DNA of 64,000 bases, from the NCBI GenBank assembly GCA_020744425.1, contig JAGMUV010000009.1, positions 1,860,001 to 1,924,000 of the forward strand, given 5' to 3'. Source of the DNA: Dactylonectria macrodidyma. Lineage: Eukaryota; Ascomycota; Sordariomycetes; Hypocreales; Nectriaceae. Under the pieces are notes generated by a model that was not told the DNA's origin, searched no databases, and saw only the letters and a list, made by a program, of their open reading frames with translations. Both the position numbers and the translations under genes were made by a program. How positions within the stretch are numbered: position 1 is the stretch's first letter; each line of letters opens with the position of its first letter. Below are positions 22,776 through 33,089 of this stretch, one piece after another.

Positions 22776-23714
22776 TCACCTGTCGTTTTCCGCCTTTAGT
22801 TCCGCCATGAGCCCTCCCTTGTCTCTGCGTTTCGCGTCCTCTGTCAGTTTCAAATCCACCAAATCTGTGAGCTCCTTTGACCTGTTCAACGCCCCCGCCG
22901 CGCACTGGATAAAGAGCGGCGCATCTAGAGCCGTGCCTCCGAGCTTGGCGATCTGGCACAGCTCGCCGTGCTTGTTAATGCTGTACGTGCACGTGCTCAC
23001 CCGCAGCTGCTCCTCCAGCCAGGTCGTGTCGACGAGGACCTGCTCGCCCTCGTCGCCCAAGAAGCTGAAGGTCACGCAGAAGGGCGAGTGTAGCCAGCTC
23101 AGGGGCACGGGCTCTCGCTCGGCGGATGTATAGACGGTCAGCGTCTCGCCCTCGATGCTCGTGTCTGGTTTTCGGAAATGCCGAAGGGCAGCGACCACGG
23201 CCAGACAGGCGCAGTCGGTGAGGGTGCCGTCATGGGACAGGACGTGAAGGTCGACTCTGATGGACCAGCACTTGTGGCCGGCGATTAAACATAATGACTC
23301 GGTATCTAGGGCACCGGATCTCCGAATTGTCTTCTCGAGCAGCCTGGATAGTAGCACTTCCTCCAGAGAAGGGCGGTTGACCTCGTAAGAAGGCGCCACC
23401 ATGGGGCTGAGCTCTGAAGTGATTGTGAAGACTCCATCAAAAGGACGGTCCATATATGGCACCGTCACTTCGGCTGACACCTTAGCTAGTACTCTAGATC
23501 GTCAGTTAGCAACCCCGTGCGGAATCAAGGCTCAATGTGCAAAACCATACCTCGTCTTTCCAAACTTGACCTCAGCTACACCATATTCATTGCCAAAGGT
23601 GAGCTCCAGTGACCGAAACTGGTCAAATTTGCGGCCATCTATCCGCAAGCCCTCTTGCAGAGCCTGGGTGACAAAGGTTTTCTCAGAAAGAGACGGCTCG
23701 GCTTCTCGAGGCAT
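22776..23714 (-). CDS. RRP45: Exosome subunit Rrp45 (RNase PH-like, EXOSC9 family)
   Basis: Two exons, 23551-23714 and 22776-23493, with a 57-bp intron; 293 aa. Rrp45 is one of the six RNase PH-like ring proteins of the 3'-5' RNA exosome in nucleus and cytoplasm and pairs with Rrp41. Splicing rebuilds the core GKTRVLAKVSAEV, matching the EXOSC9 segment GKTRVLGQVSCE. Other family marks are LRIDGR near residue 22, DTESLCLIAG near 115, WSIRVDLHVLSHDG and HFRKPDTSIEG. As in all eukaryotic Rrp45 proteins the phosphorolytic site is not expected to be active. The length fits fungal Rrp45 (about 300 aa). It starts 261 bp from CWC15, transcribed away from it. Confidence 0.93.
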
Positions 23715-23975
23715 GGTAAATATGTGTGGTATTTTGGGTTCGCATCAGAGGTTCAAGGCTGTAGCATAGGCTCCAGACGGCTCCGAATTTCATACCAAAA
23801 AAAGATGGTGGGGCCGTGAGATCACCAAGAAATTCTGCCGGGCGGTGAGCCCACACTTCTCATGGACCAGCCTCCGAGGCGCTTCGTCGAGGATTCGACG
23901 CACAACCAAACCACTTCAACGTCATCATTTCCCCCCGACAATTCCTTTTATTGGCAACTTAGAAACAGAATCGCC
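23715..23975. promoter_or_regulatory. Short bidirectional promoter of RRP45 and CWC15
   Basis: Only 261 bp separate the two start codons, so both promoters must overlap. Both genes act in nuclear RNA processing. Confidence 0.65.
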
Positions 23976-24920
23976 ATGACGACCGCCCACAGACCCACGT
24001 TCGATCCCGTCAGTCCCCCATTAGCCACCAGACTTTCACTCAGACTAACATCTCCCAGGCCGTTGGCAAAGAGGCCCTCCGCGGCCCTGCCTATCACCAG
24101 CGCCTCCTACCCGCCCATACCCAGCTCAAGTACCGCCAAGCCGGCCAAGGCGGCGACGCTGACAACTCAACCCGAGATCTCGCCGCCGAGCTGCTCGCCG
24201 CCGAGGCGGCCTTCTCCAAGAAGAAGAACGGTGGAGTTCTTCCCCCTTCCGACGACGCGGACGAGGACGACGATGTTGAGATGTCAGGGGGCGTGAAGCG
24301 GTCGCTGCCGTCGACAAACGGCGATGACGAAGATCTGGAAGCGAAGCGAAGGCGGATCTTGGCAGAGTCGAGGGATATCGATGCGGACGATGACAGCGAA
24401 GAGGGCGATGACGACAGCGACGATGACGACGATGGCAGCGACGACGATTCAGATGCAGAGCTGCAGAGGGAGCTGGACCGCGTAAGGAGAGAGCGTGAAG
24501 AAAAGAAGAAAAAAGAGGTATGCCACAGCACCAACCAATCCTCCTAGTTCTGCCCTCTTCTTGAGATTCCAAATCTAACAATTCAATCCAGGAAGCGGAA
24601 CGCCTTCAAGAGGAGCAAGACGCTCGAGAACGAAACATTGCCCTCGGAAACCCCCTCCTCAACAAGAAAGACTTTACCATGAAGCGCCGGTGGGACGACG
24701 ACGTGGTCTTCAAGAACCAAGCCCGCGGCACCGAGGATAAAGGCAAGAAGAAGGAGTTTGTCAACGTGAGTTTCATCCACATCTGCACAATCTGCACGCT
24801 TCCCCCCCTTTCTCTCACGTCTCTACCCAATTGTGCACTCTTCAAAACTGACACCTTCCCTAATAGGATCTCCTTCGATCCGATTTCCATAGACGTTTCA
24901 TGGGCAAGTACGTTAGATAA
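23976..24920 (+). CDS. CWC15: Pre-mRNA splicing factor Cwc15/Cwf15
   Basis: Four exons: 23976-24008, 24059-24517, 24592-24765, 24867-24920; 239 aa. Cwc15 (human AD002/CWC15) belongs to the Prp19/NineTeen complex and sits in the catalytic spliceosome. The N-terminus MTTAHRPTFDP then AVGKEALRGPAYQQRLLPAH is the conserved family opening, produced only when the 50-bp first intron is removed. The middle is a long acidic Asp/Ser run. The C-terminus VVFKNQARGTEDKGKKKEFV followed by DLLRSDFHRRFMGKYVR is the invariant Cwc15 tail and is completed by an 18-codon last exon. No single continuous frame shows the gene, which is why the exon chain matters. The tail-to-tail neighbour is xylulokinase. Confidence 0.95.
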
Positions 24921-25405
24921 ATTACAGCGAAAAGAAGCCTCGTTAGACACAAGATACCCTCATTCAGTTTACACTTTCTTAGCTGATTGCCTATATGCTT
25001 TCTCCATCCGAATTGGCCTGTCTAAGCCATACTTGAAGGAGGGATACAACAAATGGCATTGTTCAATGAATTGGTGAATCTCCAACGGTCCGAGAAACTT
25101 ATAATAACCACACTCGTTGACACTCAACCATTACTCGCTGGTACTGTTATTAGCCTCTACACAAATAACCCTATGCCAAGATCGTCATCATGACAAGGTG
25201 TCGTGCTAATATCATCTTCAAATCTCGTAAATTATTCTCTCCAAAGGCTCTCATTGCCCACTGTATCCGTTTACGATGAGATATCCAGGTTTCCCCACGA
25301 TATGGTAGCCGTCTCCTGTGCGCTCTGCATTCTTCTTTTCTCTCGTCATGTCTCATATCGCAATGTGATGCATCGTACATTGTTTGAAATCTAAATTAGT
25401 TTTGC
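24921..25405. other. Convergent 3' spacer between CWC15 and xylulokinase
   Basis: 485 bp, AT-richer than the flanks, no supportable gene. Confidence 0.6.
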
Positions 25406-27408
25406 TCAATCGATTTTCTTGCTCCCATCCTCCGAGCTGCGGTCCTCCTCAGCAAGGATCTGGTACTCCATTTTCTCAAAGGCACCAAGCACGTTGCCAT
25501 ATTTCTGGTAAAGGCCGTCCCTAAAGCCATCATCCACACGCTCGATAGAGCCCTCCTCAGTCCAGCGCTTGCCAATGAGCTCGTCAAACGTCTCGCCCTC
25601 GTCGCGCTCCATCGCCCACAGCGCCTTGTAGGCGCCGCCCATGGCGCAGGCGTTGCCGCCGACGTCGAGCTTATAAACGCCTTCAGAGCCACCGAGAACC
25701 TCGCCAATGACCTTTGCGATGGCTGGGTTCAGTGAGCCACCGCCTACAAGGTAAATGCGGCGAGGCTGGGCGGGGAGGCCCTGGCCGGGGCTGTGAACGA
25801 GATTCTGGGAGCGAAGGCGCATGGATAGGGCTTGAGACTCGACGATAAGGCGCGGGTCCTTGCGCTCATCCCAGCCGTAAGGAGCCTCCCGAAGGTCGGA
25901 GCCGTTGGCTTGGCAAGTGTAACGCCAGGTGCCAGCGCGGATGTTGGGAACGGTCTCGCGAAGGTAGAAGTAGAGGCCGAGTTTCGAGGGATCCTCAGAT
26001 CTGGTGACGTCCATGGGCGGCGTGTCGAAGACGGCTTTGTTAAAGTTGGCCCAAGGGTCGCCAGACTCGGGCTTGGGCAGCTGATCGCGAACTTTTTCAC
26101 GGGCCAGGCCGCCGTTTTTGTAGCAGAGCATGAACATGTAGTGACCCTGGGTGGTGGGATGGTTGAAGAAGTGGTAGGCTCCGTCGGGCTTGTATTTGGG
26201 AGTGTTCATGAGGAAGGTGGTCGACGTGCCGAGGGAGACGATGGCGTCGAGAGGTCGTAAGGGCAGGGCGAGGATGGTTGCTGGGTTGTCGCCAGTGAAG
26301 GGTGTAATCTGGCAGTCGGGACTGAAGCCGTGACGGCGAACGAAGTAGGATGAGATGCCGCCGAGGATGGCACCGCCATCGGGACATACGGCTCCGAGTT
26401 TCTTGCGCAACTCGGCAGCGTTCTCTTTGTCTCCGGCCGCAAGAGCGAGAAGCTCGTCGCTGTATTCTTGTCGAGACATGTCCCATAAGTTCATGCCGCA
26501 TACGTCACTAATGTCCATGGGGGCAATGGAGCCGAGGAAAACTGAAGCCAGCCACGACGAGACGAGAGAGATGTGCTCTGTTTTGGTATACATGTCGGGC
26601 AAATCGTTCTTCAGCCGCATGATTTGAGTGCCGGTGAAACGCTGGAAAATCCCGGGTCAGTGACATTTTTGGGCGTATGACCAGATTCTTGATTTTCCAC
26701 TTACATGATGTGCGCCGCTTCCTGTCACCTCGGCGAGCTTCTGGCGACCGCCCAGGGCATTGTCGAACGCATCGCACTGCTCCTGGGTGCTGTGGTCTTG
26801 CCAATTGGGCGACCACTCGTGGGCCAAAGCTTGCGGAAGCTGATCGACAAGGGGTTTCTGGGCATCTAAGCTGCCGAGGATCTCGGAAGCGCTCGAGTTC
26901 CAGAAGACGCTGCCGTGCTGCTGGCAGGAGCCGCTTACGGCGCGGATGCGAGAGAGGGGAACAGTTGAGGAGGCGGCGAGACGGTCGAGAACGAGGTCGA
27001 GCGATTCCATCCAGAGGGCGACGGGGGCAAAGACCTCGCCGGTGGCATCGCGAACGTGGACGCCTTTGCGGATGCCATATTTGGCTCCGAAGTCGCCGTC
27101 AAAGTCGACCTTGGCCTCGCCGACAGCCTTGAGGTCGGAGTCGACGATGATGGCTGTGAGTGAGAAATGCGGGTCAGTTTATGGCCCTGAATAATAATAA
27201 GGAATTGAGTAATTGAAGCGTGTTGGGAGAGAGTAGGTTAGGGAATATCTAGGGGAGTGTGTAGGAGAGTATGTGTGAGGGGCAGGATAAATTGCGTGGA
27301 TTCTGTCTGTTGTGACGTAGGACGGAAGGAGTAAGCGCTCAGCCTGCCTTTGAGCTGTTGGGTCGACAGGTCAAAACCCAAGTATAGAGGTCGCATGTCG
27401 GAAGGCAT
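25406..27408 (-). CDS. XKS1: D-xylulose kinase
   Basis: Three exons on the minus strand: 27348-27408, 26705-27153, 25406-26641; 581 aa. Xylulokinase phosphorylates D-xylulose to xylulose 5-phosphate, the last step of D-xylose/L-arabinose entry into the pentose phosphate pathway in the cytosol. FGGY-family marks: LGFDLSTQQLK at residues 10-20 (phosphate-binding loop), SGSCQQHGSVFW, ITPFTGDNPAT, VSLGTSTTFL and a late GGGSLNPAIAKVIGEVLGG. The joins KAIIVDSDLK and HHRFTGTQIMR are restored by the inferred splicing. The first intron appears to use a GC donor (AAAG/GCAGGC) with a normal CACAG acceptor; no usable GT donor keeps the conserved first exon (see findings). Two upstream in-frame Met codons exist in the leader; the 27408 start gives the usual fungal N-terminus. 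Confidence 0.93.
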
Positions 27409-29558
27409 GATGGCAGATAAATCAGAGATGTTTCGAGTGTAATATTTTAGAGACAATGGGTCGTGTTGGTCAAAGACGGACGCCCGTCCGCAGGAGATGG
27501 AGGGGCAATGGTCGTGATGACGGAGGTCAGAATGGATCGGAACCGGTAATGGTGCAATTGGCTTAGCTAAAGAACACGGTCCTCGTGTTGTCTTTTGAAT
27601 GAAGCAAAGATCACCAAAGCCAGGGGATACGACGATGGATGTAACAGATAGAGAGGAAGAGGGCGAGGTCGGGATGGAAAGAGGAGGAACGGCGGTTTAT
27701 ACCCCAAGATACCACCCAGCAGGGCACTGTGCCTTAGACCGCCACTATCCTCCGTAGGTAGGTACTGTACAGTATAGCCAAACGCTACCGACACCCTCAC
27801 GACACTGACGGCACACTACAATGGACACCATCCATGCCATTGCCTAGTCTCAAGGGACGCTACCTCGCGGGAGACCGCCGGAGGGGTGCCAAAGAGGCGA
27901 GGAAGCTACGCTACCTACGTGAGAAGAAAGAAAAAAAAAGAGTGGGGGAGGCGTGGGATGGAGGGTGCGCTGAGTAAGGCAATGACTGGGGCGCAACCGA
28001 TTGATTGACAGGCATTTGCATCATTCAATTGCTCCCTGTAAAATCATGGCCGAGGTAAATCTATTCTCTCTGTCCTCATGATAAAATCAATCCTCGTCTG
28101 GCAGGTGACGGACCGCCCCAGCGAGCTGCTAGCGAAGCGATCGGGGGGCGAGTCACGATGGACAAGAAACATGTTGCCGACGGTGATGATTTAGAATCTC
28201 ATCATGTTCGGCAACCAGGTTTAGCATCATCATGGCGACGTGGGGTTGCGCTGGTACCGCATTCGTCACCACCCACTGTTTCCGCTCTACTTTCCTCCAA
28301 ACCATGCGCACAGACATCATGGATTCATGGGTCAGACAAGAAGAGCCTCTTAATCCTTGTGTGCGTACAAGGCACTGCGAGGGCGGTGGCGGGCACAATC
28401 ACGTACCACACGTTTAAAGCATTTCTCATGACAAAATTTGTTTTTTAATTTAAAACTCCTAGATCCATCTTCTATCCCTTCTCATGCTCCGGTTCTATGT
28501 ACTCTTTTTCTTCTTCCTTCTTTTTCTTTAGGCTAAATCGAATCTCCATAGCCCAGCCAATGGGGTGTGCACCTTGACAGGTCGCTAGACCATCCTCGTG
28601 AGCGCGGTGAGCCACCAATGGGCGACGAGCGCTTCTAAAGAAGAGGAGGCTTCTAGCCCAAGGTAGGCTTGGGCAACGGGCAGCAGTTGGGGACAAAGGA
28701 TGGGGCAGATAGTGGGAGGGGTCAGGGTGAGGGGAATGCAATGGGAAAGGAAAATAGCACTGCAGTAGTGTGCAGCATGCTGCAGGATAATGCTGCAGGC
28801 TGCCAGACCAACCCGAATCCCGAAGGGCCCTGGCGTCAGGACCCTGGATCAGTCTCTCACTGTACAGACTGGGCACAGTAATGTACACCACTGTAGATAG
28901 TACGCGGGTGTGCTCTTGTCGGTTGGTGTTCGACTGCCGGGCCGGTCATGGGGGGAGGCGGCATATGAGCCTAGATACGACTGGGGCCCTTGTTAGGGCA
29001 CGTATAAACGGCGTGCGCCCCTTACAGACCATGCTGTGCCAGGTTGTCCGCAGAAATCCATGATGCTGTAGGCTTAGTACTACTGTTGCATGTTCCCATG
29101 CGTTCCCAATGCTCCCTCCTCCAATGCCCTGCCATGTTGTAGCTTTGTGTGTGCGTGCGTGTCAGCGCCGCCTTAATGCATATGCATTGCAAGTCTCCGG
29201 CACCCAAGCCATTTTGAGCGTCGAATGCGGAAATGATAGCTCTTGGGGGTCTTGGAGGGGTGTAAAGATCTGTGTGGTTGATTGTGTGTGTTTTATGTGC
29301 TGCCCTCTGTATCCGTGAGTTGGTTTGTATCGGGCAACTTTGATGCGTGGTTCCAGCTATTCCGGACGGGTGGATACCCAGGGCCAGGACACCACCCGAT
29401 CTCCGTCACCACTAAAAAGTTCCAGGCACAAGACCGCCAGGGCCATGAGGCTCGACAGATGACCAAAAGCGTGGGATGCTAGATAGCATGGGGGTCTTGG
29501 CGGCGGGCTTCGATTTCAGGAACCCACAACCCGTTGGCTTGCCGTGACCGCTGAATGT
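27409..29558. other. Intergenic region upstream of xylulokinase and downstream of the MMT-type gene
   Basis: 2.1 kb without a supportable gene. It includes a GTAGGTAGGTACTGTACAG word near 27754, poly-A at 27930 and scattered short frames with no protein-like character. The right portion must carry the 3' UTR of the cation transporter. Confidence 0.5.
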
Positions 29559-31193
29559 TTAATGCCTGTGCTTGTGATCGTGGTTGCCGTTGGCAGCCCC
29601 ATTTGCCCCGTTGGGCTTGTGATCATGATGGTGATCATGGTCGTCAGTTTCGTCGCTCGATTCCTCCTCGTCTGGCGACGGGTTCTCCGTTCCAAGGATG
29701 AAGTCGTCGAACTTGGCATTGACGGGCCCTTCCTTGGGTGCAAAGCGGACTCGTATCCTCCTCACGCCGCGTACTTTGCCTCCCACCTGCGAGCGCACCG
29801 CCTCCTCCGCTTCCTTGGCCTGGTCCATGGTCCACGCGCCGGGTACAGCCAGCTCTAGGTCGACCAAGTAGTTCTGTCCAGATTTGACACCGCTCACATC
29901 ACGCAGCTCCACGTTGTGCTCGTCGCCCATGGTGACCAGTGCCTTTTGCGTGTGCTTACGTACCGAAGCCTTGATTTCGTCGTCGATGCTCTGATCCGCC
30001 AACTCGCAAAACGCCGCCACGGTGTTGCCCCAGCCCGCATGGATGACCATGATGGAAATTAACAATCCGCCGACTGGATCCAGCCAAGCGGCGTTGTCGA
30101 CAGCATTGGCACCCATGATGGCCGCCAATGTCACAAAGCCCGTCAGGCTATCTACTCGGTGGTGAATGGCATTGGACGCCAGGACGGATGACTTGCGTTC
30201 CCGCGCAACCTTCATTGCTGCGATTGGTCAATTCCGCGATTATTGCTTTGGGCTAGTTGACCCTGGCAACTTTTTTTGGGGTCCGTCCTCATGAAAGACC
30301 GAACCCATCCAAGCCGCCAAAGGGAAAACAAGGGATTTGAACTTACTTGCGTGGTACAGCCACTCTTTGATCAAAATGGTTCCTGCAGCCAACCATGCTG
30401 CATGCATGCTCGGGATCCCAAGGGCCGCAGCACCATGCGAATGGCTGTGGCCGTGACCGACATGACTCATGATGCCATGCGCCGCTTCGGGGTAGAAGTG
30501 GCCGTACAAACTGAGTCCGCTCTCCCAGCCCATGTATAATCCACCAGCAAGCAGCATGCCCGAGACGCCAAGCGATCCCAGACTCTCAACCTTGCCAAAT
30601 CCCTGGGGGAAACGATCGGTCGGCGGCTTCAAGCTCCACGAAACGGTCGCAAGGGTGAGAATGTCTGAGGCGAGATCGGTGATACTGTGCCAGGCGTCGG
30701 CGGTCATGGCTTTGGAATTGAAGGCCCAGCCGCCGGCGAACTTGGCAATGGCCATGCACAAGTTCGACAACAGGCCAATCCGGGTGATCCGCACGCCGGG
30801 GTCGTTCTTGTTGGAGGACGTCAGGTAGGCATTGTCGTGATGATGGTGATGGCCGTGGCCGTGGCTGTGGCCGCTATGGGCTCGACTTTGTGATGACACA
30901 GCCATGAGAGCGGGTAGAGAGCGAAGTTTGCTGCGCAATGAGGCGAGGTGAGGGGGATTAGGATGAGCGGTAGCAAATGCGTACGAAGGGGGAGTGCGAG
31001 AAGAAGACGATGTGCGGGAGAAGGATGTGCGAGAAGATGTGGAAGAGGGAGATGAAGTAGGTGAGGACAAAGACGCTGGAGATTGGGATGCACGGGCAAG
31101 ATATGCGCAACTGGAAAGAGCGACGACGGCAGATGCAGTTTGAAGGACGCGTAGGCAAGCAAGGGGTGGTCTATGTGTCCTCAGGAGTAGCAT
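29559..31193 (-). CDS. MMT1: Mitochondrial cation diffusion facilitator, MMT1/MMT2-like
   Basis: Two exons, 30347-31193 and 29559-30217; 501 aa. CDF proteins move divalent metal against protons; yeast Mmt1/2 act on iron in mitochondria. The N-terminal 75 residues are Arg/Ser-rich and acid-free (MLLLRTHRPPLACLRVLQTA), fitting a mitochondrial presequence. A His-rich loop (HSHGHGHHHHH) follows, then membrane segments. Metal sites: DAWHSITDLASD in helix II and NAIHHRVDSLTG in helix V, both as in the MMT group; the second is created by the splice. The cytosolic-type C-terminal domain follows, with an acidic then His-rich end (DHDHHHDH, HDHKHRH). The frame stays open for 242 codons upstream of the chosen ATG, so the start is the main uncertainty. 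Iron versus other metals cannot be decided here. Confidence 0.88.
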
Positions 31194-33089
31194 TTGGCCT
31201 CGGCCGTGTCGCGAAGCTTGTCTCCACGACAAGGTACGCGAGGAGGAGGTGGTGGTGTGGGCGGCATGATGGGTGTGAACTTGATGGACCAGATGGGACT
31301 GAAGGCCCGGATGGGTGTGGACGTGCACCTTTCTGGGCGCCGGAGCTGGCGTGGCCGTGGCCGAGGCGGGCGTTGCTGTGACCAAGGCCGACGTCACTCC
31401 AGACAGGTACACGTCCAGGCACACATCCAGGCCCATGAGACGCCCAGCCTGGGGACTCATAAGGCCGACCAGGCGGCGGAAGGGCGGGCGCACGCAGCAG
31501 GGGGGGCGTGTATGAGGGAAAAGGTGCCCTTCCAGAGCAGGACTCTGGGGGAGGGAAACTCCAGGAGAGTGAGACTCTAAGAGGAGAGGGAGGGCGGCAA
31601 GAGGCGGCAAGAGGCGACAGCGGCAGCAGAACGTGGTGTGAGACCCAGCCAGACAGGAGGGAAGCGAGACAAGAGAGGATGTGACGGGAAGGGAGAACGA
31701 GGTTTTGCTTGACGATTTCCCTCGCCCTCGTCCGTCCTGGGTCCTGGCTGCGCCCGTTAACGGAGGACCGACGTAGCTGCTCGGGTCGGCGTACCATGTG
31801 GTTTTGCTCGGTCGGTCCGGCCAGCTTGGGGCTCCTATAATTAGGGGCTCGTCGGGGGGTTGTTTGGGGAGCTCTTGGGTGCTGTGTAAGGGGATTCTAA
31901 TGCGGCAATTGGCAGCCAACGCCGATCTGATAATTCCTTTGCCAGAGTAGCATGGGTCTCACAGTCCCTGAGAGAATCGAACGCGGTTCCGGTCGCCGGA
32001 GTTGAGATTGATTGATTAGACGTTTGCTGTCAGCTCTCAGCCCCCAGCTCTTCTCCTCGCTCCTCGCGCCGGGGCGGCACGGGAGAGTCAAATCAGCGAG
32101 CGGTCAATCGCGCCAACCTCCGAATCAGCGAGTCTTCAGTGGTGGTGGGTGGACATGGGGAGGGCTCGGCACAGTTCGGGGCTCTTCTAGGGGACTTTCA
32201 GGGCATGACTTTAGTGCGGCGCCTGGCTGGAAGCCCGCGGAGCCGCGGGCCATAATGGCACCATGTCATTGATGATTTGCAAGTGATTATCATAATGTGC
32301 ATAATCAAACGCAGCCTTAGGAGCCCAATACCAGCTCGCCACTGGCTTATCTTGACTCCAGAAGGAGTACAGCGGGTAAGTTACTCTGTCCAAGACCACC
32401 CACATAGGTATGGTCCGTACTCCCAGACGTCTCTGGTGGCTCCCGCCCTTGATTCCAGAAGACCCGTTCGCTGTTTGTCAAATTCCCCTTTGGCTCCCAT
32501 TTGTTAATCATTTGGTCAGCTCCATTACAAGGTTCTTCCAGCGGGTAAGTAGCGCCACAGTGCCCCAAGCCTCAGGAGGCTTCTCTAGTTATGCCATTGA
32601 CGGTTAGCAAGGTTGCATTTGTGGATGACGAAGCCACGAGGCTGCGAGCCTAATGATTGCATGAGTAAATGAATAAAAAAAATGAAACCAATGACGCGGG
32701 CTTCCTGCACCCTGCGTGGCGATTATATCCCAAAATGTCAACCCCAAACGTCGCCTTCTTCATTGTTCACCCATCGCCGTAGCTCAGACACGTCTGGACT
32801 TGCGTAATTCATCCCCCTCTCTTTCCAATGCCCACGTAATAATAGCCCCCTCGTTAATTTCCCCCCATCTGTCACCTTGTCACCCTTGAAGGCTTCCCAC
32901 CCTGGCCCGTTTTGTTTCTCCACCACTGAGCCAATCCCCGATTCAGAATTGGAAACTTGGCCGTCATCTCGACTTGTCGAGTTCTTAGCTGGGGTCGTAG
33001 GGTGGCTCGAACGCGACCAAATCATCTCAGGGCAGACACGCGAGCATCCTTCGTAGCATCCGGCACTCGAGGCAAAACACCACGCTGGG
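31194..33089. promoter_or_regulatory. Divergent promoter region of the MMT-type gene and the sirtuin gene
   Basis: 1.9 kb. The left 730 bp are GC-rich and stop-free in the transporter's frame. The middle contains a perfect 8-bp inverted repeat (GCCCGCGG/CCGCGGGC, two-base spacer) at 32233-32250 and a 12-bp direct repeat CAGCGGGTAAGT at 32370 and 32539. I see no gene in it. Confidence 0.45.

Noticed and set aside
28158..28448. Overlapping short frames on both strands in the 27.4-29.5 kb spacer
   Set aside because: All are short, with unusual composition and no splice partners; no protein family can be recognised.
30240..30346. Continuation of the MMT transporter's first exon to 30240
   Set aside because: The sequence past 30347 has a GTAAGT donor and continuing would lose the family's HHRVDS helix, which the splice to 30217 restores.
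31960..32010. Possible tRNA (a GTTCGATT B-box-like word on the minus strand)
   Set aside because: The flanking bases do not pair into a T arm and no D arm or acceptor stem can be drawn.
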